The translations under genes were made by a program, and so were the position numbers. The notes beneath the pieces were generated by a model. That model saw only the letters and a program-made list of their open reading frames with translations. It did not search any database and was not told where the DNA came from. A stretch of DNA of 64,000 bases from Kingdonia uniflora (lineage: Eukaryota > Streptophyta > Magnoliopsida > Ranunculales > Circaeasteraceae): assembly GCA_014058105.1 (NCBI GenBank), contig JACGCM010001166.1:2604001-2668000 (forward strand), read 5' to 3'. Each line of letters begins with the position of its first letter. The first letter of the stretch is position 1. Shown here in pieces: positions 37,801-42,632 of the stretch.

Positions 37801-37864
37801 AACAGTGACGACTCCTCCATAAGGTTTGGTGCGAATAGCATGCCATTGATGTTATACTCATCAT
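4318..37864 (-). CDS. Organellar 5'-3' exonuclease / flap endonuclease (Pol I 5'-nuclease family), 10 exons, 3' end outside window
   Basis: Exons at 37864-37727, 36016-35788, 30156-30074, 27126-27088, 25400-25382, 18251-18198, 15074-14947, 14392-14324, 5078-4993 and 4427-4318 join with GT/AG borders in one frame without a stop, giving 318 residues. Family features seen: LIDGSAIIYRAYY (Asp109), VVFDHDG (Asp167), YK of the substrate arch, EADD (235-238), SPDRD (Asp260, Asp262) and GDKSDNIPG (Asp312, Asp315), the acidic metal ligands of bacterial Pol I 5' nucleases. The N-terminal ~100 residues are Ser/Thr/Lys/Arg-rich and probably a mitochondrial or plastid transit peptide. Known family role: removal of RNA primers or flaps in organellar DNA replication and repair. 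Closest remembered relative is Arabidopsis At3g52050 (OEX1), which is longer; the H3TH motif and C-terminus should lie left of position 1. Introns range from 0.55 to 9.2 kb and hold most of the transposons. Confidence 0.9.
4993..5078 (-). CDS. Nuclease exon 9 (SPDRD motif)
   Basis: Encodes VRIVSPDRDFYQLVSSSLRL then LRHASRGPG. SPDRD corresponds to the S-x-D-x-D metal site. Acceptor tatcacag, donor gtaagt. The intron before it is 9.2 kb and holds elements B, copia C and D. Confidence 0.95.
5215..5853. repeat. Two diverged copies of an LTR-like sequence, with (TTTA)n
   Basis: The segment at about 5215-5360 and that at about 5378-5550 share several blocks, including taccattaac.tcaatgc and attctcaaaatcaa.tt.aataa, and end in agcctttattta-like sequence. 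The first runs into a (TTTA)n microsatellite at 5350-5373. They look like remnants of a retrotransposon LTR, family not determined. Confidence 0.45.
5854..6212 (+). repeat. Element B 5' LTR
   Basis: 359 bp. It ends in the same TTTTTAACA and is followed by the same PBS type as element A, though the U3 sequences differ. It has a GA-rich tract at about 6099-6120. Confidence 0.7.
6228..7168 (+). pseudogene. Element B gag-like remnant
   Basis: Several overlapping plus-strand frames; the first reads TTVEESNALLLEFNKEPTAL, a later one SLDVESIDKFTDNNDHDIQD, and the last is a 119-residue open frame (6809-7168) with repeated GMP/HGM units. There is no zinc knuckle or enzyme motif. It is probably a decayed gag of the same family as element A. 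Confidence 0.45.
7203..8666 (-). pseudogene. Copia C protease and integrase
   Basis: The protease motif WIVDSGAIDNMTG is near residue 75 of the open frame. The pre-integrase zinc domain (HHRLGH...CETCELAKHRC) and the integrase core (SDVWV..., FIDDFSRCTWVYL) follow. At the second catalytic position the usual S-D-N-G-G is SYQGGEF, so an active-site Asp is replaced by Tyr. After LINRTPS there is a stop; reading continues as VLGFRTPYSIIYPDR and STSKLDPRILKCVFLGYSHA before homology ends near 7203. Confidence 0.85.
8488..9597 (-). pseudogene. Copia C gag with zinc knuckle
   Basis: Starts MAIGDESSSSSIVYSIETNE at 9597, with the gag core LLDGLNYVRWAQSVKLFIGG, then degraded sequence with frameshifts, then the knuckle CEYCGKWGHLKTTC (CX2CX4HX4C) near 8700. 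It forms the nucleocapsid in functional copies. Several stops and frameshifts separate the pieces. Confidence 0.8.
9904..10038 (-). repeat. Copia C 5' LTR
   Basis: About 135 bp, TGTTATTTTAGTCCCACATT... to ...TTTCTACA, directly followed by the PBS. The GTCCCACATTGG motif just inside the start is common in plant copia LTRs. The start is approximate because no second LTR is available. Confidence 0.6.
10039..10953. other. Intron 8 sequence, possible LTR remnant
   Basis: No coding family recognised. On the minus strand 10530-10760 is CT-rich with a TATATATATA tract (about 10735-10746), resembling a promoter or LTR, but no partner copy was found. Confidence 0.3.
10954..11166 (-). pseudogene. LINE fragment, zinc-binding region after RT (zf-RVT)
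   Basis: The frame contains IWSKYVITKHSYITWLVMKK and LTQDKMVKRG, the W-x-KxxIPKHSFxxWL...L-T-x-D pattern of the zf-RVT domain of plant L1 ORF2. It is cut off at the border with element D. Confidence 0.7.
11179..11354 (+). repeat. Element D 5' LTR
   Basis: Nearly identical to the copies at 12890-13065 and 13274-13447. It is followed directly by the PBS. Confidence 0.85.
12220..12640 (+). repeat. Degenerate ~30-bp tandem repeat in element D
   Basis: Units of about 29-34 bp, such as GCATCTGTTTAGCTTATGGC, repeat at least ten times with drift (gcatctg..tta...tggcagttagtt). It is non-coding. Confidence 0.7.
12890..13065 (+). repeat. Element D 3' LTR
   Basis: Begins TATTAGAG (first G changed to A), otherwise matching the 5' LTR, and is preceded by the polypurine tract. 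Confidence 0.85.
13127..13511 (+). repeat. Tandem duplication of element D 3' end plus flank
   Basis: The ~385 bp from about 12744 to 13128 (end of the interior, PPT, LTR and a 63-bp flank beginning accgcacc) are repeated at 13127-13511 with a third LTR at 13274-13447. The flank copies differ at few sites, for example accatg versus accttg. A G15 run follows at 13525-13539. Confidence 0.8.
13540..14323. other. Intron 8 sequence next to exon 8
   Basis: AT-rich; no gene or repeat family recognised. Confidence 0.4.
14324..14392 (-). CDS. Nuclease exon 8 (EADD motif)
   Basis: Twenty-three codons: VPGVEADDVIGTLAVNSVSA and GLK, phase 0 on both sides, acceptor accaaccag, donor gtaatt. EADD (235-238) supplies metal-coordinating acids in this family. 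Confidence 0.95.
14855..14899 (-). pseudogene. Partial duplicate of nuclease exon 7 in intron 7
   Basis: About 45 bp repeat the two ends of exon 7 and its donor site, with roughly 40 bp missing between them. The ends join at a short shared ACA. The copy keeps the gtagta donor-like end, but the frame is broken relative to the true exon. Confidence 0.7.
14947..15074 (-). CDS. Nuclease exon 7 (arch region)
   Basis: Encodes residues 188-230: STFRHTIYALYKGHRKPTPD followed by TVVQGLQYLKASITAMSIKV and IE. The FR(x)nYK-HR-PTPD pattern matches the helical arch that threads the DNA flap in Pol I 5' nucleases. Acceptor ttttgtag, donor gtaata. A decayed partial copy lies 50 bp downstream in intron 7. 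Confidence 0.93.
15745..16330 (+). pseudogene. LINE 3' end with RNase H domain
   Basis: IKINTDGAALGNPGKGGIG is the first RNase H strand (DG motif), and VESDSVAAIQVF the D motif. A stop after WRIT is followed in frame by VKYVDIRFSSIWKEANFSSD, the C-terminal helix region with the ExN motif, ending at 16212. It is a 5'-truncated L1-type element with a short AT-rich tail; in functional copies the domain degrades RNA in RNA-DNA hybrids. Confidence 0.8.
16640..17620 (-). pseudogene. LINE ORF2 fragment with partial tandem duplication
   Basis: On the minus strand: a degraded linker (KWF-x-GNNTKF type), a remnant with AYDHVS, and the RT motif FVDDTIYFLG within GPIHGFRVYGESSMFIHLQF. The RT segment at about 16855-17100 is repeated at about 16640-16850, and the more leftward copy carries a 39-bp poly-C. 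Several stops. It lies in nuclease intron 6. Confidence 0.75.
16771..16809 (+). repeat. Poly-C tract, 39 bp
   Basis: Uninterrupted C39 (G39 on the minus strand). The sister copy of the duplication has only C7 (about 17041-17047), so the run expanded after duplication or is an assembly artefact. Confidence 0.9.
17621..18197. other. Intron 6 sequence, no feature recognised
   Basis: Mixed AT-rich sequence; no family recognised. Confidence 0.4.
18198..18251 (-). CDS. Nuclease exon 6
   Basis: Encodes (G)VPFGRRSILFTEGYKAK, a plant-specific insert just before the substrate arch. Acceptor cttttcag, donor gtatga; phase 1 on both sides. The insert is variable between plants, so sequence support is weaker than for neighbouring exons, but borders and phase fit exactly. 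Confidence 0.82.
18252..20079. other. Intron 5 sequence, mostly unrecognised
   Basis: It includes an A-rich lysine-coding stretch (18842-19051) and a coding-like minus-strand stretch (about 19840-20040) reading NDIDSLVGSIVVEGNVVGST, family unknown. No domain recognised. Confidence 0.35.
20080..21430 (-). pseudogene. LINE ORF2 fragment (linker and RT)
   Basis: From right to left: the CxWLxEDANTKLFY-type linker before RT, SPG + NGLPSGF, the palm motif KLDRVKAYDRIDWGFLKKV, GLIQGD and the catalytic LYVDDFMFF, then MSGQRVNQAKSSTI. Frameshifts and stops throughout. It abuts a plus-strand LINE of another family head to head at about 21430. Confidence 0.8.
21430..23080 (+). pseudogene. LINE ORF2 3' half (post-RT, zinc domain, RNase H)
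   Basis: Read in shifting frames: GLEANANKFD, GVPFISTRL, LVKSILNSLRTFWFN, LFLWHGIVKKKVVLVAWNE, then DRIIWKTSIEGNYTVASTVQ, the zinc-type CIFCKAFQATISH, and an RNase H-like C-terminus (22726-23061) ending in KTNRGADLLASFV. It is the 3' part of an L1 element with many stops. Confidence 0.8.
23219..23404 (-). pseudogene. LINE linker fragment
   Basis: The minus strand reads MWIKHKGFLDL, then VFLKVRESNLELKEWKEVFG, the conserved region between endonuclease and RT of plant L1 ORF2. Short, with stops. Confidence 0.6.
23733..23974 (+). repeat. Solo LTR related to element D
   Basis: Begins TGTTAAAGATATTAAATAGT and ends CTTCTAAGATCTATGAACA, matching the ends of the element D LTR while the middle differs. 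No PBS or second LTR is adjacent. Confidence 0.55.
24100..24325 (+). pseudogene. LINE 3' tail with poly-A
   Basis: A GT-rich terminal sequence ending ...gatcaataaatttatttatgc and an A15-16 run at about 24307-24322 looks like the 3' end of an L1-type element. Coding content is minimal. Confidence 0.5.
24326..25381. other. Intron 5 sequence, no feature recognised
   Basis: No family recognised. An A-rich run at about 25230-25243 lies close to the microexon. Confidence 0.35.
25382..25400 (-). CDS. Nuclease exon 5, 19-nt microexon (VVFDHDG)
   Basis: Acceptor tgcattgcag-type AG at 25401-25402 and donor gtaaga enclose 19 nt encoding VVFDHD plus the first base of Gly170. Asp167 is the second metal-ligand position of the family. 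Skipping it would remove a catalytic residue and shift the frame. It lies between introns of 1.7 and 7.1 kb. Confidence 0.87.
25401..27087. other. Intron 4 sequence, possible LTR-like stretch
   Basis: No coding family. A TATA-like CTATAAATTC at about 26696-26705 sits in sequence resembling an LTR, but no partner copy was found. Confidence 0.3.
27088..27126 (-). CDS. Nuclease exon 4 (39 nt)
   Basis: Thirteen codons, IIDVLELVPSHVA, between acceptor gttgcag and donor gtacgc; phase 0 on both sides. It precedes the VVFD strand in the family, which supports the assignment despite the short length. Confidence 0.88.
27127..28439. other. Intron 3 sequence, no feature recognised
   Basis: No coding family or repeat recognised. 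Confidence 0.35.
28440..29590 (-). pseudogene. LINE ORF2 fragment (linker and RT)
   Basis: From right to left on the minus strand: CRQMSMVRWLKEGNNTKYFH and KVANAPNRFNM (linker), TFIKLISIVPGVGNIEDFRS (RT 'IPK...DFRPIS' motif, changed), and SQCFRQGDPS (RT 'RQGDP' motif). The YxDD motif is not present. It lies in nuclease intron 3. Confidence 0.75.
29591..30073. other. Intron 3 sequence next to exon 3
   Basis: A-rich; no family recognised. Confidence 0.35.
30074..30156 (-). CDS. Nuclease exon 3
   Basis: Encodes residues 123-150, including ETDGNGDWVLTIFKALSL, the conserved helix after the first strand. Acceptor gagattag, donor gtaagt. Phase 1 to phase 0 joins exactly to exons 2 and 4. Confidence 0.88.
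30650..31147 (+). pseudogene. LINE 3' end with poly-A
   Basis: The plus strand reads YKRIWLEANSKKFKGKECRE then SWSSFLLKSSS, the 'IWLERNxRxF' block near the C-terminus of plant L1 ORF2. A T-rich 3' region follows, then a poly-A run at about 31135-31147. Confidence 0.65.
31148..31698. other. Intron 2 sequence, no feature recognised
   Basis: AT-rich. A 78-codon plus-strand open stretch (31375-31611) matches nothing I recognise. Confidence 0.35.
31699..32040 (+). pseudogene. LINE RT N-terminal fragment
   Basis: PFTEEIKTSLISPKGDKSSG and LDGLTLESYKSSLE match the start of L1-type RT (FxxEEI...D-K-S-P-G-P-D-G-F). Later sequence is weak. It is cut by element E. Confidence 0.65.
32136..32449 (-). repeat. 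Element E 3' LTR
   Basis: On the minus strand it begins TGTGGCACGCC and ends GTAGATTTACA. It lacks a ~25-bp stretch present in the other copy. Confidence 0.85.
32478..34650 (-). pseudogene. Element E gag
   Basis: Starts near 34650 (MPRGRRRNLHSLKM), followed by a Pro/Ser-rich part with a G15 run at 34537-34551 and an Arg-rich region. The gag core is VPEFDSKSDADTFIEWPDKV then ERVFNYNKYGDPKQVTIVES (near 33200), with the zinc knuckle near 32660. The knuckle reads YYGCGKPGHQKRDC: the first Cys of CX2CX4HX4C is Tyr. Frameshifts break it into about seven pieces. In intact relatives it would form particles, with enzymes supplied by another element. Confidence 0.75.
34708..35039 (-). repeat. Element E 5' LTR
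   Basis: 332 bp, matching the left copy with scattered substitutions. Its first base has changed (CG instead of TG). Confidence 0.85.
35225..35383 (+). mobile_element. tRNA-derived SINE
   Basis: A-box-like TGGCCCAGTGG (35232-35242) and B-box GAGTTCGAAACC (35275-35286) lie about 32 bp apart, as in a tRNA gene. The rest does not fold as a tRNA and continues to a simple CA tail (35366-35381). This is the structure of a plant SINE transcribed by RNA polymerase III. It lies in nuclease intron 2, antisense to the gene. Confidence 0.7.
35788..36016 (-). CDS. Nuclease exon 2 (first catalytic Asp)
   Basis: Encodes residues 47-122 plus one base. The first ~55 residues form a poorly conserved linker, followed by the first beta strand of the nuclease, RVMLIDGSAIIYRAYYKIL, with the metal-binding Asp109. 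Acceptor ttctgaatcag and donor gtatgt. An alternative AG 18 bases upstream would introduce an immediate stop, which fixes the acceptor. Confidence 0.9.
36017..36639. other. Intron 1 sequence, no feature recognised
   Basis: AT-rich; nothing recognised. Confidence 0.35.
36640..36880 (+). pseudogene. LINE fragment (after RT)
   Basis: The plus strand reads NRYFIWKWLWRYGSEGSFDT, the 'N-x-A-L-x-K-W-L-W-R-F' block following RT in plant L1 ORF2. It is short and has stops. Confidence 0.6.
37504..37583. repeat. Two-copy 38-bp tandem repeat
   Basis: CCATTGCTTAGAATGACAAA... followed by cccaaacaaacccaattt occurs twice in tandem in intron 1, essentially identical. Confidence 0.85.
37727..37864 (-). CDS. 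Nuclease exon 1 (start codon, transit peptide)
   Basis: Encodes residues 1-46, starting MMSITSMACYSHQTLWRSRH, rich in Ser/Arg/His and almost lacking acidic residues, as expected of an organellar presequence. It ends ...FHK before donor gtaatc in phase 0. The second ATG (codon 2) and a third at codon 7 are alternative starts. The start lies 234 bp from the end of a copia LTR. Confidence 0.85.
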
Positions 37865-37869
37865 ACCAT
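37861..37869 (-). promoter_or_regulatory. Minimal upstream ORF (ATG GTA TGA) overlapping the nuclease start
   Basis: On the minus strand the sequence reads ATGGTATGATGAG. The first ATG opens a two-codon uORF (Met-Val-stop) whose TGA overlaps the main ATG by two bases. The arrangement is read directly; a role in translation (reinitiation or leaky scanning) is inferred and requires that the transcript starts upstream of it. Confidence 0.6.
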
Positions 37870-38098
37870 TTCTCTTGAGAGAGAGAGAGAGAGGTTTTAA
37901 CTGCTGCGTGGTTAATGGGTATTTTTCAGTGAACTTGAAGAGAAGAAGAAAGAGTAGATGAAGAGGTTTTAGGCAAGTCTCTAGGTACCGCGAAATGGTG
38001 GAAAACGACCGTCAGTGTTTTGAGGGCAAAAAGTCCTCTGATTTTCCTTAATTCGTAAATCATCTGGAGTCAAAGACCAACAATGTCATGTTGATAAC
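37865..38098 (-). promoter_or_regulatory. Nuclease 5' leader / proximal promoter
   Basis: This is the 234 bp between the copia LTR end and the start codon. On the minus strand it is CT-rich, with a (CT)n run at about 37876-37893 typical of plant 5' leaders, and it contains several TTCTTCTTC tracts. No clear TATA box is seen here; the nearest good one (TATAAATAGAG) is inside the LTR at 38740-38750. Confidence 0.5.
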
Positions 38099-39090
38099 TG
38101 TTGGTAAATTAGCTTTAGTACCTCGAGTTAGGGAGAGTAAATCCAACAGAATAATGGAAACTGCTGGAGACGCGGATAACGTCCTCTTCATAAAACTTTT
38201 CCCGATCTGCCTAAATTGTCCTGACAGTAGTGATCAGTAGCTCCCCTAGGATATAACCAGCTTGAAAGAATGCTACGTCTGAGATTGGAACTGAACTTAG
38301 AGTACCAATGTAGCAAAGCACCTTCGATCTCTTAATCGTAGAAAATCGGTAAAGCAAGGAGGGAGAGAAGAGATAAGAAACTAAGTGTTTTATGTTGTGT
38401 TTTTGTTGGAGAATCAAAGCTCTGTATATAACCAAAATACGTAATGTTTTTTAGTTAATAAAATAAAACGTGTGACTTAATTAGATAGGAAAAACAAATG
38501 AAACGTTTACAACGGTCAAAAAACGGCTAGCTAATTAAATACGAAATATTTAGCCCAAGCCCCTAGAGTCAATTGTCCAAATCCTGATCCCGATCTCGAA
38601 CCTGTACCCGAGCCGCCCCCAACCCACCGGGCCGTCTGAGGGATGTCCAAGATTGTCAAAGGTGTAAAACACCCCCACCACTCATACACCTTCCTACTAC
38701 ACATTTGTACAACCACAGAGTGTGTACCTTTGGTAATATCTCTATTTATAAGCTTTTATCTCACCCATGCGGGACTAAAGCAAACAAATAAGTTAGAAGT
38801 TTTGGGAGTTCAAGGGTTTTCCTTAATTTTATAGAATATATTTTATTTACATAAAATCCAGCAATCCTCATCTTATAAAATTCAATGAAAAAAAAATCAG
38901 TGTCTAAAAAAGGTATATAGATGTGCATAAGTAAAGGTGTCCTGAAACTTGAACCTTTACATAGTGGAGAATCCCCAAAGTAGAGAATAGTAATGAGTGA
39001 TATGAGTCTTGAACTAATAATATCCAGTTTTCTACAGTGAAGGAAAACTACACATGGTTTTATTAGGTACATGTTCCAAAATAGCCAACA
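38099..39090 (-). repeat. Copia F 3' LTR
   Basis: 992 bp from TGTTGGCTATTTTGG to ...AATTTACCAACA, with 6-bp inverted termini TGTTGG/CCAACA and preceded by the purine-rich CATAGGGTGGCAATG (39105-39091). TATAAATAGAG at 38750-38740 is a good TATA box, pointing toward the nuclease gene 0.9 kb downstream. It shares 38099-38363 with the right remnant except for a ~58-bp insertion. Confidence 0.75.
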
Positions 39091-39399
39091 CATTGCCACC
39101 CTATGTTTTATCCTAGTATAGGTGAAGGCTCTAGAGAATTTAACCCAATTTTCATAGGAAGCGGCCCCACTTTCACCATCACCCCGGTGAGACTATTAGG
39201 AGTACTCTTGTAGCAAGGCACCCCACTCAAATAATAAGTTATAGTTCTCAAAAAAGTTTAAAAAAACTCAACCTAACTCTCGCTGCAAGAATATACTCAT
39301 AAAGATGAACTTTGGAGTTGTTAGCTCCTAAGTTGCATGATCCTCCATATCACTATGTGGTTTGTTTTCCCCATTGAACCTAGTTAATGGGATCTCCAG
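39091..39399 (-). other. Copia F 3' untranslated region and polypurine tract
   Basis: Non-coding stretch between the RNase H stop and the 3' LTR, ending in the purine-rich CATAGGGTGGCAATG. It contains a short poly-T and no ORF. Confidence 0.6.
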
Positions 39400-39682
39400 T
39401 CATATAGGTTGGGTTCCCCCCACATGTGATTTTAAAATAGGCTTAAGTCCCGTTCTTATTGATGTGTTCCAAACCTTGTCTTGAGAGAGTTCTTTCATCA
39501 AAAGATCTGCAAGGTTGTTCTTCGATCTTACAAAGTCCACTTTAACCGTACCAGACATGAGAAAACTTCTCATCGTGTTGTGCTTGCGACAAATTGCCAA
39601 CTTTTTACCGTTATAGTAACGGTTTTGTACTAGTGTTATCACAACAGTACTATCACAGTGGACTAAGATCAACGGTATAAGC
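39400..39682 (-). pseudogene. Copia F RNase H, C-terminal part
   Basis: ILVHCDSTVVITLVQNRYYN, CRKHNTMRSFL and DLLMKELSQDKVWNTS match the end of copia RNase H. The RT and the first part of RNase H are absent, replaced by LINE G. Confidence 0.85.
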
Positions 39683-39969
39683 CTACTTCACCATCCCCAA
39701 AGCTCTCCTCTCCAGCTCTCCTCTCTCCAGCACCACATCTCCCCATTTTTCTTCCCTTCTCTCTCACCTATAACTCTCACCATCCCCCATCACGGGTCCA
39801 CCTTAACCTACCTCCCCTCACCACTCCTTCCACCACACACTCAGACTAACTAACCCACAATGCCCTCCCCAACATCCATGCAGCCTACGTAAAGATACAC
39901 ACTCAACCCTCAACCAGGTTACTTCACAACTCTCCATCCATATGTCTCTTTCATCAAGCCGGCATACCC

Positions 39970-41960
39970 CTACACTCCAAGGTGACTGCGAGTTGGTCGA
40001 CCTTATGCAGCTTTGCACCACCCATGACCCTAACCCGGTCGTCGAGCTCGATCTCATTAGGTGGGCTCACCTTCAAAAATAGTAGCAATTTGCTGTGGCA
40101 TTTCGATCACTATCGACCAACCTAAAAGAAAATGTCGTTTGTGAAGGAGTAAAACGCGAATGGGCAAAATTGATGAGGACAATCCCTCATATCTCGTACG
40201 ATAAAGAATCCCAAGTCTTCACGACCAACTTTGATAATCGGCTTGATTTTCAAACCATTCTCTCCTCGCCCCTGGCGAACGTGTTCGGTTTCTCAACACT
40301 ACAACAACCCTACGATCCCCTCCTACACCCATCGGAGATGAGATTCAGCCGGTACCTTTGCTGGGTGCAAGTGGCCGGGTTGCCTTGTTGCATGCACGAC
40401 GGTGATACTCTTAAAATGATTGGTAAGAAAATTGGCGAGCACGTTAAAGAAGACTTCAGGAAACGCGAAACGGAATCGCTTCGTAATAGCTTTGTTCGAA
40501 TCCTGGTTAACTTGTTCACGGATAAGACGTTGATCACCTCTATCCCGGTTCAAAGACCGGGGAGTTACAGCACAACTATGTTGAGCGTTAGATACAAGAG
40601 GTTGGAAGGATACTGCTCTCTTTGCGGTCTGATATCACATTCACTTGCAAACTGCGACAGCTTTCTACGGCTCAAACAAGACTGGGCACGACAGGGGAAC
40701 GAAGAATCCATAGTTTTTCCTTACGGAAATAACATCCAAGTTAACCCATCAAAGCCCCGATAGTATACCCATCCCAACAGGCCCATACAAATCCTTCAAA
40801 CAAATAGGCCTGGAAGGAACCATTGAGCACCCCTTTACAAGTACCGACCGGAGGACAGCAGTAGAGAGGAGAAGGCGTACAAAGTCAGATCATTCTTGCA
40901 AAATACCATGCAACAAATTACAAATTGGTCTCGTCAACAAAATGCAAACCACACCCTTTATCCCGGTCTCTCATCCTCGTCTGGACTGCTGACCGCTTTA
41001 TACCTTGTCTCAAAGCATCTCGGGTTTGAAACCGCACCGGTAACACTGTACAACGCTTCTGCTGATGATCCTCAAGCCGGAGCAAAGTTAACGATGGAAA
41101 CTAGGGTTTGCATGCAGAATAAGCAGCGCACGGGAATCGAGGGAGGCAGAACGGTAAGTTTGGGGAACCCAATCGAAACATTAAATGTGTATGGCTTGGT
41201 AGAGCCAACTTTTCAAATTACACCCTCTCAATCAATCCCGTATGTCTCCTTACGTGGAAGTGAGCCATTTACCTCTTTAGCCCAAAATCACCCATGCCTC
41301 CAGGGACCCACCTAACGGTTTAAACTGGACCTTAACTCCCCTCCAGACCATCTAAAGACTCTCAACTCAAAATTCCCCGAAAAAGCCTTTATTAAATTTG
41401 GTCAACAGTGGGCCTCACCTATACAAGCCCGACAGATCTGTTTTGATCCTCAACCCCAACATAGCCCAAGCCCATGCCAACTTAAAGACATCCACCACCA
41501 ACATTTCTTAGCCCAAAACAAACCCATAATAGAAAATTGTTTTGATCAGCCCACCTATCCCGAAAGTCAACTAAGCCCACCCACTGAGCCCAAGAAGCAA
41601 ATTTCTAAACCCAAACCGATTAAATCCTCCACCAAAGTCTTCTTCCTGAACCATCTCATGCCCGAAAACACTCTGGAACCCCCAGCTCTCACCGGACGTC
41701 CAAACTTCTGGAAATCTCCCCGACTCTGACCTCTCCTCGACAGGCAGCTCTGGATGGATCACACCATCAAGCGAAGATATTTTTGACTTCGACAGTCGGC
41801 TTACGACCAACTATAACAGCTCTATGCCATGAAGGAACGACAAGAAAAATCAAAGTTGCTCCTTGAATTCTCTGACGAATCACCTGATCCGGACAATTGC
41901 ACTCGAAAGAGAAGAAGGCACGAAACACCGGCGGACACAGATGCAGACGATACGGACTGA
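39970..41960 (+). pseudogene. LINE G ORF1 (DUF4283 / CCHC zinc knuckle)
   Basis: The longest open part is 40095-40763. RYLCWVQVAGLPCCMHDGDT, IGKKIGEHVKEDF, VRILVNLFTDKTL and the knuckle CSLCGLISHSLANC (CX2CX4HX4C) are typical of plant L1 ORF1, an RNA-binding protein. Reading continues with stops through 41315 to a basic/acidic C-terminus (NCTRKRRRHETPADTDADDT) ending at TGA near 41960. Upstream a stop (TAG near 40081) separates the N-terminal LVDLMQLCTTHDPNP. A minus-strand relative lies at 62201-60400. Confidence 0.85.
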
Positions 41961-42632
41961 CCCTCGAAGGTATGGGTTTACTCACCTTTCGTACACACGC
42001 ACATCTCTTTAGGTAATAAAATGCATGCTAATCTTTCACTTTCTCATTTTTACTTGGGGTTTCTTTCGAACGATGGCGAACTAAAAAACACACAAGGCAC
42101 AGGCATGCACAACTAAGCACTGCACTTCCAAAGTTTCTTCATCGTACTAGGTTTAACTTGCAGGCCACAAAAAATACTTGCACTTACCATAAATTATGGT
42201 TGGTTAACCACTCTCCCCGCACACACCCGCACCCCCTACACCTCCACAATACCCATAACCACATTAGACCCGTTGATACCCTGGCCACCTCTTTTAAAGT
42301 GATCTCTTTAGAAGGCTGAGGCAAGCTTTTTTTCTCGACACTCGGTCGGGCATGGGTGGGATCGACGAACATCTCTTATCCAATAAGAGGAGACAACTCA
42401 TCGCTAAATCCCGCACCCTGCTTATCGCCCCTCCGAAACCTGAGAAAACTAACACTAAGCAGACTCCCTCACATAGAACCCGATCATCCCCTGTTTTAAA
42501 CGGCGCTCAGGGGCACCCCCACTCTCACACCAGAACCCAAACACACCTTTATCCTATTCAAAAATCCTGGTCTCTTAACCCCTCTCATATAAACTCATCG
42601 AAAGTGGGTCCGACACCGGCCCTCGGTTTACA

